Positions 1 to 9,031 of a stretch of DNA of 64,000 bases are shown here, piece by piece. Numbering within the stretch: position 1 is the first letter of the stretch; the number at the start of each line of letters is the position of its first letter. The stretch covers positions 10,381 through 74,380 of the forward strand of contig JAVBLV010000064.1 of the NCBI GenBank assembly GCA_031553195.1, given 5' to 3'. The notes under the pieces were generated by a model. It was not told the origin of the DNA, ran no database searches, and was given only the letters and a program-made list of their open reading frames with translations. A program made the translations under genes and the position numbers. This DNA is from JAVBLV01 sp031553195. Its GTDB lineage: Bacteria; Bacteroidota; Bacteroidia; Bacteroidales; P3.

Positions 1-142
1 ATTTGACAACCTGCATAAAGATTTGTTGGTTGGCCTCTACCGGTTTAACCCAAATGTCGGGGTTTTTAAATGCCGGCCGGGGCTGCGCTTGCAGGGCCAA
101 AACAAAGAACAACGCTAAACAGAATGGTAATAATTGTTTCAT
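1..142 (-). CDS. Secreted protein of unknown function, N-terminal part only
   Basis: Reading the minus strand from the ATG at 142 gives 47 residues that run off the window edge. The start is a clear Sec signal peptide: MKQ, a hydrophobic core LLPFCLALFFVLAL, and a likely cleavage after QAQ. The mature part begins PRPAFKNPDIWVKPVEANQQ. No family can be assigned from so little sequence. The product is probably exported to the periplasm or surface. A long leader of about 300 bp lies upstream. Confidence 0.6.
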   Translation of the reverse strand, partial: MKQLLPFCLALFFVLALQAQPRPAFKNPDIWVKPVEANQQIFMQVVK

Positions 143-745
143 GGAAGTTGGGTTTATAAGGTTAAATGATTGAATAATTGAAAGGTTTAGGGTTTAAGAT
201 TGTCATTACTAACTCCTCATTACTAATTGTAATGCTTTTATCTAAAAAAGGGGGGCCTGTAAGCAGTTTCGGGTTTGCGGCGTCTACCTGCGAATACTGT
301 TACAGGCAACGTTTTATACAGTTGTTTTTCCCCAGAAACCAAATGAAATGGAGGTATTTATACCGGGATTGAGGCTTGACGGAGATGGCGTTGGCAATAT
401 GGATAACGCTGCTTGTCATTGTATGAATTGTAAATTTTATTTAATTTCAAATCAAGTGCAAATATAGTTCAAAATTTCAATTCCGAGAAATTATAGTTGA
501 AAATTAATTGTTTTTAACTTTTATTCTTAATATTCATTCCGCTTAATTGAAGGATTGAATAATTTAATGATTGAATTACTGAAGGATTGAATTACTGAAG
601 GATTGAATAATCGAAACAGTGGAAATGGATTTAAAGGTTTTTACTTAAATATTTTGGCGCTCCACCGAGATTATTCATTGATCCCTAATACTCTGAAAAA
701 TTATGCACTTTTATCTGATCAATTTTTATTTTACAAACACAGGAA
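143..745. other. Long intergenic region with no supported gene
   Basis: Six hundred bases between two minus-strand genes. It holds a G/C-rich foldable stretch at about 250-309, where GCCTGTAA near 257 can pair with TTACAGGC near 300, followed on the minus strand by a T-run. It also holds a tandem 16-bp repeat (569-608). A possible -7 box for the left gene is the minus-strand TATATTTG at 459-466, without a convincing -33. Short open frames here have no recognisable similarity and are treated as chance. Confidence 0.5.
569..608. repeat. AT-rich 16-bp tandem repeat
   Basis: GATTGAATTACTGAAG occurs twice in perfect tandem (569-584, 585-600), followed by a partial third unit GATTGAAT at 601-608. 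Related ATTGAATAATTGAA wording occurs at about 170-181 and in inverted orientation at 16829-16862, so this is a small dispersed intergenic repeat type. Confidence 0.8.
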
Positions 746-1174
746 CTACGCGTCTTTTTTGTTCCAAATAATTTTTTTCCCGAATCCTAGCCGGTTATCT
801 GTAAATTTCATAAAATCAGGGAAAAACCCCCATAAAGGATTGTCTGTTAAAATAACGAAAGGGAATCTCGCCAAAAATAAACGCGACGCTTTTTTCAATA
901 ATTCCCCTTCCAACAGAATTGTTTCACCTGTAAACTGTAATCCTTGCAATTTGCCAATCACAGAAGTCTCCAAAACAATATTTCCTGCCGTTTTTGGATT
1001 TGACAAAATTTCTCGGGCATGTTTCGTTTTCAGATCAGAAGTAAAAACAAACATGCATAATTCTGCGCTAAATACATAAAAACAACTAGCCGTGTAAGGA
1101 TGGTTACCTATGCACGAAGCTAATGTTAATACATGATGTTTTTTTATGAAGGAAAGAATCTTGGGGTCAATCAT
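746..1174 (-). CDS. Pyridoxamine 5'-phosphate oxidase-like (YhbP/UPF0306-type) flavin-binding fold protein
   Basis: A protein of 142 residues starting MIDPKILSFIKKHH. A longer frame reaches further upstream but would be read through the tRNA gene, so the ATG at 1174 is the sensible start. The pattern HHVLTLAS...NHPYTASCFY followed by an FVFTSDLKTKHAREI stretch is typical of the split-barrel PNPOx-like fold of the YhbP/UPF0306 group, cytosolic proteins that bind FMN-like cofactors and whose substrates are largely unknown. It lies just downstream of tRNA-Thr on the same strand and may share its transcript. The family call is from pattern recognition; the substrate is unknown. Confidence 0.75.
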   Translation of the reverse strand: MIDPKILSFIKKHHVLTLASCIGNHPYTASCFYVFSAELCMFVFTSDLKTKHAREILSNPKTAGNIVLETSVIGKLQGLQFTGETILLEGELLKKASRLFLARFPFVILTDNPLWGFFPDFMKFTDNRLGFGKKIIWNKKDA

Positions 1175-1192
1175 ATTGAGGAAAGAGTTGCG

Positions 1193-1265
<73 letters not shown>

Positions 1266-1445
1266 TTGTATAAACCTAAAACTCCTTCTTATAAAAAGAA
1301 AATCCTAATTATTTGAGTTAAAAACCCTCTTTTTAAGAATGTTATCTATTAATCTTCCGTAGAATAATCGGGTTCAAAATTACAATATTTTTCTTAAAAT
1401 ACAAAGCCGTTTATCCAAATTTTAATGCTAAATCTTTGTGCATTT

Positions 1446-2987
1446 CTATTTTCCCCAGCTATCGCGGTCCAAACTTCGAAAATGAATTGCTTCTGATAAA
1501 TGCGCCGGTTTAATTTCTTCACTTTGTTCGAGATCGGCAATAGTTCGGGAAACCTTTAAAATACGATCGTAGGCGCGAGCCGATAATCCAAGTTTTTCCG
1601 TAGCAGATTTTAATAATGTTTGCCCCTGAGAGTCTATTTTACATACTTGTTGCAAAACTTTAGAGCCGATTTGCGCATTGCAGTGAACCCCCAGAAATAA
1701 CTTAAAGCGTTCTTCCTGAGCTTGCCGCGCCATTATTACACGTTTCCGGATATTTTCGCTGTTTTCAGATGCTGTTTTCTCAACCAATTCTTTGAATGCA
1801 ACCGGAACGACTTCTACGTGCAAATCAATTCTATCTAATAAAGGGCCGGAAATTTTATTTAAATATTTATTCACTACCCCGGGCAAACAAGTGCAATCTT
1901 TTTCAGGGTGGTTATAGTATCCGCAGGGACAGGGATTCATGGCGGCCACTAACATAAAACTTGCAGGATATTCAATGGATATTTTTGCCCTGGAAATGGT
2001 GATTTTTCTTTCTTCTATGGGTTGCCGGAGGACTTCTAAGACGCCTCGTTTAAACTCAGGTAATTCATCCAGAAAAAGAACCCCATTATGCGCTAAAGAT
2101 ATTTCGCCGGGCTGAGGGATTGTTCCTCCGCCAACCAAAGCGACATCTGAAATGGTATGATGCGGGGAACGGTAGGGACGGATGGAAATAAGGGGTTCAT
2201 TATGCCTTACCTTCCCCGCCACAGAATGGATTTTAGTTGTTTCCAACGCTTCATGCAAATTTAACGGAGGCAGAATAGACGGAAGTCGCTTTGCAAGCAT
2301 TGTTTTCCCCGATCCGGGAGGGCCTATCAAAATAACATTATGCCCTCCTGCCGCAGCTATCTCCAATGCGCGTTTAATATTACTTTGTCCTTTTACATCG
2401 GAAAAATCAAATTCGTATTCATTCAGATGAGATGAAAATGTTTCCCTTGCATTGATAAACACGCGCTCCAATGCAGACTCGTCCCCATCAAAAAAATGAA
2501 TAACCTGTCGTATATTTTCAGCGGCATAAACTTCGAGCGGACTTACAATAGCGGCCTCAACAGCGTTTTGTTTGGGGAGAATAATTCCTTTAAAACCTTG
2601 TTTTTGAGCTTCAATAGCAATCGGCAAACTTCCTTTGATGGGCTGTAAAGAGCCATCTAAAGAGAGTTCTCCCATAATAATGTATTTATCAATATGTTCT
2701 GACTTGATTTGTTCTGAAGCAGCTAATATTCCTATTGCCAAAGTCAGATCATAAGCGGAACCTTCTTTTCGAATATCGGCGGGAGCCATATTGATCACAA
2801 CTTTTTTCCCGGGGATACGATACCCATTATATTTTAATGCAGAATCTATCCTTTGCTGACTCTCTTTTACGGCGCTATCGGGCAATCCAACTAGCGTAAA
2901 GTTTACGCCCTGGTCAATATTTACTTCAATGGTTATTGTAAATGCATTTACGCCATAAATGGCGCTTCCGTAAGTTTTTACAAGCAT
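1446..2987 (-). CDS. yifB: YifB/ComM-family Mg-chelatase-like AAA+ ATPase
   Basis: A 513-residue protein with the full YifB/ComM architecture: an N-terminal ribosomal-S5/Lon-like domain (about residues 1-170), a ChlI-type AAA+ module with Walker A GPPGSGKT at residues 222-229 and Walker B VLFLDE at 303-308, a cysteine cluster CPCGYY..CTC near 355-370, and a C-terminal helical lid. In proteobacteria ComM is a hexameric helicase that extends branch migration during natural transformation; the role in Bacteroidota is less clear. It is cytosolic and full length. It heads away from the lipoprotein gene upstream with an 86-bp gap. Confidence 0.93.
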   Translation of the reverse strand: MLVKTYGSAIYGVNAFTITIEVNIDQGVNFTLVGLPDSAVKESQQRIDSALKYNGYRIPGKKVVINMAPADIRKEGSAYDLTLAIGILAASEQIKSEHIDKYIIMGELSLDGSLQPIKGSLPIAIEAQKQGFKGIILPKQNAVEAAIVSPLEVYAAENIRQVIHFFDGDESALERVFINARETFSSHLNEYEFDFSDVKGQSNIKRALEIAAAGGHNVILIGPPGSGKTMLAKRLPSILPPLNLHEALETTKIHSVAGKVRHNEPLISIRPYRSPHHTISDVALVGGGTIPQPGEISLAHNGVLFLDELPEFKRGVLEVLRQPIEERKITISRAKISIEYPASFMLVAAMNPCPCGYYNHPEKDCTCLPGVVNKYLNKISGPLLDRIDLHVEVVPVAFKELVEKTASENSENIRKRVIMARQAQEERFKLFLGVHCNAQIGSKVLQQVCKIDSQGQTLLKSATEKLGLSARAYDRILKVSRTIADLEQSEEIKPAHLSEAIHFRSLDRDSWGK

Positions 2988-3073
2988 AGCGATTAGGAAA
3001 ATTCATAGTTTCAATCCATTATAATTTTGATTCCCAGATATAAATCATACAACAAAATAAACTATCGGAAAAA

Positions 3074-3400
3074 TTATTGGGCATTTAATACCGCTACCAC
3101 ATCTTCGTAAATTTCTTTCATTTCTTTGTGATGCGCAATATAGTATGCATAACTTTCCCTGAATTCTTCAGGGGTAATATCATATTTTTCAAATACCTCG
3201 TTATAAAGAATTTGCGTATTTTTTTGTTTTTCTTCTCCGTCTTCTGGGAATTTTCTGGAAATAAAAGTTTCTACCAGATAACAATCCACCAAAACTTCAA
3301 CCATCTTATCTTTCTCAATAATTTTTTTTGTCTTTTTTTGAGGAGAACAAGAGGAGAACGGCATAAGAAGAATAAAAAGCACAAATATAAGGGAACGCAT
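3074..3400 (-). CDS. DUF4296 lipoprotein
   Basis: A 108-residue lipoprotein starting MRSLIFVLFILLMPFSSC; the FSSC lipobox predicts lipidation and envelope location. The body (MVEVLVDCYLVETFISRKF... and later FRESYAYYIAHHKEMKEIYEDVVAVL) matches the small helical DUF4296 family found in Bacteroidota. The function is unknown. A start nine bases upstream (MQHMRS) is possible; I chose the second Met because it leaves a normal lipoprotein signal. It precedes yifB in a minus-strand run with Maf. Confidence 0.82.
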   Translation of the reverse strand: MRSLIFVLFILLMPFSSCSPQKKTKKIIEKDKMVEVLVDCYLVETFISRKFPEDGEEKQKNTQILYNEVFEKYDITPEEFRESYAYYIAHHKEMKEIYEDVVAVLNAQ

Positions 3401-3567
3401 ATGCTGCAAATTTACTAAAAAAATCTAATCATAAATACTTTTATTACAATAAACGGAATTTTTTATATTATATTTCTTTTTATTATGCGTTTTTTCATAA
3501 AACAAAATACGCTTTTAAACACCGGGCAGAGATTCTATAGTTAAAATTACGAAATAGTTACAATACT

Positions 3568-4167
3568 CTATAAATTATTGAAATCGACAACTGTAAAGCA
3601 TTTCAATTCTTGATAAAGCATTTCTGTGGGTAGACCAACAACATTTGAATAAGAGCCTTCGATACTCTCAATTCCTATATATCCGATCCATTCTTGTATG
3701 CCATACGATCCTGCTTTATCGAAAGGCTTATAATGAGAAATATAATAAGAAATTTCATCTTCGCTAAGATAACGAAACCGGACTTTCGTTATTGAAGAAA
3801 AACAGCTTTGCCTTTGATTGGATTTTAAACAAACTCCCGTTATTACATGGTGAGGTTTCCCTGAAAGGGAAGACAGCATTTGTTTTGCCTCTTTTTCGTC
3901 TCCGGGTTTTCCTAAAATCTGATTTTCCAAAATTACAACCGTATCGGCTGTTACTAAAATTTCATTATCCAGTAACTCTGTCCTATCAAAAGAAGCCGCT
4001 TTTTGCTGCGCCAAATAAACAGGAATCTCTTCCGGAGATAAGTTTCCAGGGTAAATTTCGTTCGTTTCCTTAGTTCGAACTTCTATCTTAAACCCCAACC
4101 CCTCTAATAAAGTTTTGCGACGAGGAGATTGAGAACCCAATATTATTTTATATTTTTCAAAAAACAT
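3568..4167 (-). CDS. maf: Maf-family nucleotide pyrophosphatase
   Basis: A 199-residue cytosolic protein of normal Maf length. Diagnostic motifs are the N-terminal GSQSPRRKTLLEGLGF phosphate-binding loop, the metal-site segment TADTVV, and the C-terminal KAGSYGIQEW followed by EGSYSNVVGLP. Maf enzymes hydrolyse non-canonical or modified nucleoside triphosphates such as dTTP/UTP or 7-methyl-GTP; the exact substrate cannot be read here. It follows the UbiA-like gene with a 13-bp gap, suggesting co-transcription. Confidence 0.93.
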   Translation of the reverse strand: MFFEKYKIILGSQSPRRKTLLEGLGFKIEVRTKETNEIYPGNLSPEEIPVYLAQQKAASFDRTELLDNEILVTADTVVILENQILGKPGDEKEAKQMLSSLSGKPHHVITGVCLKSNQRQSCFSSITKVRFRYLSEDEISYYISHYKPFDKAGSYGIQEWIGYIGIESIEGSYSNVVGLPTEMLYQELKCFTVVDFNNL

Positions 4168-4180
4168 TATTCATTGATTT

Positions 4181-5155
4181 TTAAAGAACAACAGAAATTC
4201 CCAGGATACTGATAATCCCTATAAAAATAATAAAATCCATTATATTCAACAATAGAGAAAAATCTTCTTTCGTATGGGCTTTTTGAAGTAAAAATAAAAA
4301 AATCAATAATGGAACTTGACCCAGAATAATGACTGTTAAAAGAAAATAGAGCGTTTTCGGACTATAAAACAATATTTCAGCAAAAGCCAACAAAACAATT
4401 AAAGTAAGGATAATAATCGAAATAATTGATTTTACTCTTTTTGAATTATACTCTGGAATAAATGTATTATAATGTAAGGCATCTTCGTCTTTCTTCTTCG
4501 TCATTTCTTTAACAGTTTCTTTGACAAAAATAAGGAAGAAAGTCGCTATCGCATATCCTAAAACAATAAAAGTAATGGTTTTTAAAACAGAAGAAGCATA
4601 CAAATCTCCAAAAACAATGGGATTTGCCCGTAAAGCAAAAAAGTCAAACAGCCAAACGTTTACAATTGAGAAAAAAGAAAGGGTAAAAGAAATAACAAAA
4701 GGCCCCCAAAAGAATAAACGTTTATAACGTAATGAATAAAAATACAAGACAGTAGAAAACACGATAAAGAGTAGCCCCATATTAAAAAACCCAACTTTCC
4801 ATGCGACCCAAATTCCCAATAAACATCCGATAACATTAAGAATAAATCCAACAGTATATAAACTGGAAATATTTTTGAGTTTCGTTGCATAGTATTTTTT
4901 TGTCCGGACCGCAGGATTCACTTTTATATCATAATAATCGCTAAGAAGGTAACCTGCCATAGCGATAAAGAAAGTTGACATAGAAAAAGCCGCAAACTCC
5001 GGAACGCTTAATAAGGGGCCGTCCTCAACCAGGGGTTTAATAATAAAAAAATGGACAAAACATTGCGCGCACAAAATAGCTAATATGCTAGACGCCCTGA
5101 AGGAATTCCAGTACCGGATAAATATTCTGATCCAATGGGAAAGTTTAGCGAGCAT
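4181..5155 (-). CDS. Divergent UbiA-superfamily-like integral membrane protein
   Basis: A 324-residue protein with about eight or nine hydrophobic membrane segments. The layout resembles UbiA prenyltransferases: SDYYDIKVNPAVRTKKY sits where the first NDxxDxxxD motif is expected, and YSLRYKRLFFWGPF resembles the later conserved segment. The second aspartate-rich region is poor: FVKETVKEMTKKKDEDA instead of the usual KDIEDxxGD. A UbiA-type gene next to maf is a common Bacteroidota arrangement, supporting homology, but catalysis is uncertain. The start ATG overlaps the stop of the MORN gene by 11 bp, indicating translational coupling. Confidence 0.65.
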   Translation of the reverse strand: MLAKLSHWIRIFIRYWNSFRASSILAILCAQCFVHFFIIKPLVEDGPLLSVPEFAAFSMSTFFIAMAGYLLSDYYDIKVNPAVRTKKYYATKLKNISSLYTVGFILNVIGCLLGIWVAWKVGFFNMGLLFIVFSTVLYFYSLRYKRLFFWGPFVISFTLSFFSIVNVWLFDFFALRANPIVFGDLYASSVLKTITFIVLGYAIATFFLIFVKETVKEMTKKKDEDALHYNTFIPEYNSKRVKSIISIIILTLIVLLAFAEILFYSPKTLYFLLTVIILGQVPLLIFLFLLQKAHTKEDFSLLLNIMDFIIFIGIISILGISVVL

Positions 5156-6464
5156 TACGACCTGAAGTTAAATTTTCTTCCTTTACCTTTTTCCCCTCTT
5201 TAAAAGAGATTCTTCTTATAGGTTCCCCGTTTTTATTATAATAAGTCCACGTACCGGTTTTTTCCAAATCTTTGTATGATCCTTCGGCCGCTTTTGTTCC
5301 ATTTGAATTATAATCAACCCATGTTCCCCAAGGCCTTCCACTCTTAAATTCCTGTTTCCTCAGCAGCAACCCATACTGATCGTAGAAAACCCATAAACCT
5401 TCTTTTTTCCCTTTTGCATATTTTCCGGTTGCCTGCGGAATTTCTCCGGGATAATACTCTTCCCACTTTCCATCAGGCAATCCTTTTTTATTATTCCCGC
5501 TACGTTTTATTGTTCCGTCTTCATAATAATAAACATCCAATCCGTCTTTTACATCTTTACGATATTGGATAATATATTTTTTCGATCCGTTTTCATACCA
5601 TCCTTCCCATTTCCCTTCTTTCAAACCCTGATGGAAAGAACCTGTATAATCGACGACGCCGTTTTGAAACCAGGCTGTCCATACGCCTTCTTCCGAATCG
5701 TTTTTATAAACTCCCTCATGTAATTTTTTCCCGTTTTCGAACCAAGTTGTCCAAGTTCCGTCTTTGTTGCCGTTTACATAATTCCCCTCTCTCCATTTTT
5801 GTCCCGTTTCGTAAAAATAAATCCAATGTCCGTTTTGTTCTCCATTTAAGAAAGAGCCTTTACTTCCGACCTTTTCATTGGAACGCCAGTAAAAAATCCA
5901 ATCCCCTTCCTGAAGGTTTTCCTTAATATTTCCTTCCATTTCTTTTCTTCCTTCAGGATACCAATATTGCGCATAACAATTCAAGGCGTCGTTTACATAT
6001 TCTCCTTCAAATTTCTTTTGATTGTTATCGTGCCATTCATATGTTTTCCCTTCTTTTACTCCATTGACATAAGGAATTTCTTCTTTCTTCTCGCCATTTT
6101 CATACCATAAGGTGTAAATGCCGTTTTTTTCGCCGTTTTTAATTGCAATTTCCGTTTTTAAAACGCCAGACTTATACCAGGTTTTATTTACGCCGTTTTC
6201 AATATTTATTTCTTCTCTTTTCTGATTCTCGTTATAATAACTGATCCATTGTCCTACTCTTTCGCCTTTTTTATTATAAGACCCTTCGGTTGAAATACTT
6301 CCGTTCGGATAATACCAAGTCCACTCGCCAATTCGAACGCTATCCGTGGTCATCTTACCTTGAACGGATAATTTACCGTTAGGCCATTTTTTTGTATAGA
6401 TTATTTGCGATGCGGCTGAATAACCGCTAAACAATAAAACGGCAATTATCATTCGTATTTTCAT
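5145..6464 (-). CDS. Secreted MORN-type repeat protein (YwqK-like)
   Basis: A 439-residue protein with a signal peptide (MKIRMIIAVLLFSGYSAASQ) and then roughly sixteen repeats of about 23 residues of the form WxxWYENGxKxxEGxYxNGxKxGxW, the MORN_2 pattern annotated as YwqK-family 'antitoxin' in databases. Repeats run almost to the end (SGRNAR). No catalytic domain is visible, so a beta-hairpin scaffold or binding role in the envelope is the safest statement. The stop overlaps the next gene's start. The database label 'antitoxin' should not be taken as function. Confidence 0.85.
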   Translation of the reverse strand: MKIRMIIAVLLFSGYSAASQIIYTKKWPNGKLSVQGKMTTDSVRIGEWTWYYPNGSISTEGSYNKKGERVGQWISYYNENQKREEINIENGVNKTWYKSGVLKTEIAIKNGEKNGIYTLWYENGEKKEEIPYVNGVKEGKTYEWHDNNQKKFEGEYVNDALNCYAQYWYPEGRKEMEGNIKENLQEGDWIFYWRSNEKVGSKGSFLNGEQNGHWIYFYETGQKWREGNYVNGNKDGTWTTWFENGKKLHEGVYKNDSEEGVWTAWFQNGVVDYTGSFHQGLKEGKWEGWYENGSKKYIIQYRKDVKDGLDVYYYEDGTIKRSGNNKKGLPDGKWEEYYPGEIPQATGKYAKGKKEGLWVFYDQYGLLLRKQEFKSGRPWGTWVDYNSNGTKAAEGSYKDLEKTGTWTYYNKNGEPIRRISFKEGKKVKEENLTSGRNAR

Positions 6465-6694
6465 GTGAAAAGTGATTTGGCGTATTACTTAAACTAAAAT
6501 CATTCAAAACAGAGGGGATTATATGACAGATACTCGAAATTTTCCAGAAAAAATCACAGCGCCATAAACGATCTTGTTACAATTTTGGGAAGATGATTCC
6601 GAATCTGATGCACATTTTTTAGGAAATTTCGTTCAAATATTTTTCACCTCGCCTGAAAATATATTACTATAAACTACAGAGATTTGCAAAACTC

Positions 6695-7975
6695 CTACTT
6701 GGTGAAAATGATCTCTAACCGTACCGGATCGGAAACATTTGTCCCGTTTAGAACCACTCTATTGGCTGTAGTGGTAGCAGCCGTAACATATACATTAACC
6801 CCAAAATCGTTGTTATGACCATTTAATATATTTTGCACATATCGAGCCAAAGGGATTCTGTACTGCTTTCTTGAGGCGTCATAACTTATGCTTACCACAG
6901 ATCCGTCTGAAGTCATATCCAAAATTGAGCTCGTTCCACCCGTACTTGTATTCATAAGACACACTATAGTTTGGGGAGGATCCGAATCGGGAGTTTCGGA
7001 AGAAACAGGAATTACTAACGTCGCATGGTTTATAGAGTAACGTTGGTTTTTTAAGGCTGCAAGATCAGGAAGATAGAATTTAAAATAAGTACCTCCCAAT
7101 GCTTCCAAATAAAGCTTGGAAGAACCGTCAATAGAATCTTTCCGGTTGCTATTAAAGGTCGACAAAGCGGTTCCGGCGTAGTTGTGTTCAATGTGTTCGA
7201 AATGGGCAGATTTTGAATCAAATATAAAATTGTATACCGTTGCTTCGCCACCGCTTGCTTTGTAATAAAGCGACATGCCCGAATAGGTTGACGCCAAATT
7301 AAAATAACCTACGGTTCCGGCGCTTCCATCGGGAACTACTTTTATGTACAACCCCTTCACAAATTTAATAAAATCTTCATTCGAATCGAACTTTCGCGTT
7401 CCTATCTTGTTCATGAAATCATTCGAAAGTCTCATCCGTATTTGAGGCGGATAGTTTATCCCTCCCATTTTTACGCTATCCGTAGAATTAAACGTAACAT
7501 TTCCGTCAAAAAGGGGAGTCGATCCATAGGCGACCGTACTTGTCGCATAATACGTCGCATCGGTAGACATATCTTCCGATAGTTGGTAAACTTGTATGTG
7601 TAAAGATTTTGAATTTTGATTTGCAGGATAAATTCCCGAAAACACCATTGTCAGAACCAATGAATCCAATGTATATGCCCCTTGTAATTCGAAGCCTTTA
7701 CTGTCCTGAAGACTTATTTGGGAGAATATGCTTGCGCTTACCTGCCCAAATGTTTGATCTTTATAAAATCCTAACAAATGAGTTCCTACGCTGGATGTTT
7801 TTAAAGAATCGTGTAAGAAAGTGTAGGCTGTCGCTCTTAAAGTTGTATCAGCAGTGTATAATAGAGAATTCGGGTCTTGTAAATTTAATCCCAATTCTGA
7901 TTCTTCATCTGTGCAGGCGGTAAAAAATACCGGAAATAAAAAGATAAGAAAAATGATTCGAAAAGAATTTTGCAT
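6695..7975 (-). CDS. DUF4270 lipoprotein
   Basis: A 426-residue lipoprotein: MQNSFRIIFLIFLFPVFFTAC with the lipid-modified Cys at 21, followed by DEESELGLNLQDPNSLLY, the typical start of DUF4270 proteins. The rest is beta-rich and ends with a strand pattern (VRLEIIFTK) typical of the family. It is likely an outer-membrane-anchored protein of unknown function. It sits downstream of the GT5-like glycogen synthase gene on the same strand, a pairing seen widely in Bacteroidales. A 230-bp gap without visible genes separates it from the MORN gene. Confidence 0.87.
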   Translation of the reverse strand: MQNSFRIIFLIFLFPVFFTACTDEESELGLNLQDPNSLLYTADTTLRATAYTFLHDSLKTSSVGTHLLGFYKDQTFGQVSASIFSQISLQDSKGFELQGAYTLDSLVLTMVFSGIYPANQNSKSLHIQVYQLSEDMSTDATYYATSTVAYGSTPLFDGNVTFNSTDSVKMGGINYPPQIRMRLSNDFMNKIGTRKFDSNEDFIKFVKGLYIKVVPDGSAGTVGYFNLASTYSGMSLYYKASGGEATVYNFIFDSKSAHFEHIEHNYAGTALSTFNSNRKDSIDGSSKLYLEALGGTYFKFYLPDLAALKNQRYSINHATLVIPVSSETPDSDPPQTIVCLMNTSTGGTSSILDMTSDGSVVSISYDASRKQYRIPLARYVQNILNGHNNDFGVNVYVTAATTTANRVVLNGTNVSDPVRLEIIFTK

Positions 7976-8209
7976 ATTTGTTTAAAATAAAAAGTCCATT
8001 GAAAAACGAGAAAAAGGCTTAATTATTGTCTGTAAAAGAACGGCGTAGGCATCAGGCCTAAATTTTATAAAATACAAACGTGAAAATTGGAGAATAGCCC
8101 TTGCATAATCGATTAAAACTAATCCTTAGGGGAGCCATAACACAAATTAAACCTAAATTTGCAACCTCTTAAGAATATTTGCTCTGGACTGTTTATCTGG
8201 CGTATTATA

Positions 8210-9031
8210 TTAATCTTCTATTTTTCCAATTAAAGAAGCATACAATTCGTTAATCTTATCTAAATGTATTTTCTCGTCGGCGCAATATTCTACAATAGGT
8301 TTCTTTTGCGTTTTGGCATATTCTATCAATTCTGGGTTCACTTTTTCGCTAAACAAAACTACTCCGCTGGAAAAATCAATAGCCGCCTTCATTATGTTGA
8401 CATAAGTAGGTTCTTTATAATGCCTTAAATCTTTTGGCGTAGCGCCGTCTGCTTTTAATTTCTTTTCCATAGAAGGATTTAAACTTCCGGGAAAATCATC
8501 GTCAAATAAAGAAATTACCATTTTTGAAGAGGTAAAAATAGGATTATCGCGATAAGGTCTCTTCACATAAAAAGGAAGCACGCTTGCAAACCAGCCGCTA
8601 CAATGAATAATATGAGGTTGCCAACTTAACTTTTTTACGGTTTCTAAAACGCCGCGGGCAAAGAATATAGTTCTTTCATCATTATCTTCAAAAAGAACGT
8701 TATTTTTATCTAAAACTTCCATCTTTCGATAAAAATAGTCTTCATTATCAATAAAATATATCTGCATCCGGGCAGATGGAATGGAAGCTACTTTAATGAT
8801 TAATTGATGATCCTGGTTATTGATGATAAGATTCATGCCTGAAAGTCGAATGACTTCGTGCAACTGATTCTTACGTTCATTTATAGACCCAAAGCGGGGC
8901 ATGAATGTCCTGATTTCTCTGCCTTTGTCCTGGATTCCTTGAGGAAGGAATCGTCCGACATTGGCTAAAACAGAATTTTGGTTATATGGAAAAATTTGTT
9001 GGTTAACAAATAGAATTCTGCCTTTTGCCAT
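8210..9031 (-). CDS. Short GT5 glycogen/starch synthase-like protein
   Basis: A 273-residue protein resembling only the N-terminal Rossmann domain of GT5 glycogen synthases (MAKGRILFVNQQIFPYNQNSVLANVGRFLPQGIQDKG; later PHIIHCSGWFASVLPFYVKRP). The C-terminal nucleotide-sugar domain is absent, and the canonical KxGGL loop near the N-terminus is replaced by QNSVLANVG. Such short proteins are annotated as glycogen/starch synthase throughout Bacteroidales. Catalysis on its own is doubtful, and binding or regulation is possible. A Bacteroidota -7 box lies 24-31 bp upstream. Confidence 0.8.
   Translation of the reverse strand: MAKGRILFVNQQIFPYNQNSVLANVGRFLPQGIQDKGREIRTFMPRFGSINERKNQLHEVIRLSGMNLIINNQDHQLIIKVASIPSARMQIYFIDNEDYFYRKMEVLDKNNVLFEDNDERTIFFARGVLETVKKLSWQPHIIHCSGWFASVLPFYVKRPYRDNPIFTSSKMVISLFDDDFPGSLNPSMEKKLKADGATPKDLRHYKEPTYVNIMKAAIDFSSGVVLFSEKVNPELIEYAKTQKKPIVEYCADEKIHLDKINELYASLIGKIED

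Noticed and set aside
922..940. TTTCACCTGTAAAC as a further parS-like site
   Set aside because: It lacks the CACGTG core, lies inside a coding region and has too many mismatches.
603..1079. Plus-strand frame of 158 codons opposite the PNPOx-like gene
   Set aside because: It is antisense to a gene with clear family motifs, and its sequence has no recognisable domain or ribosome site.
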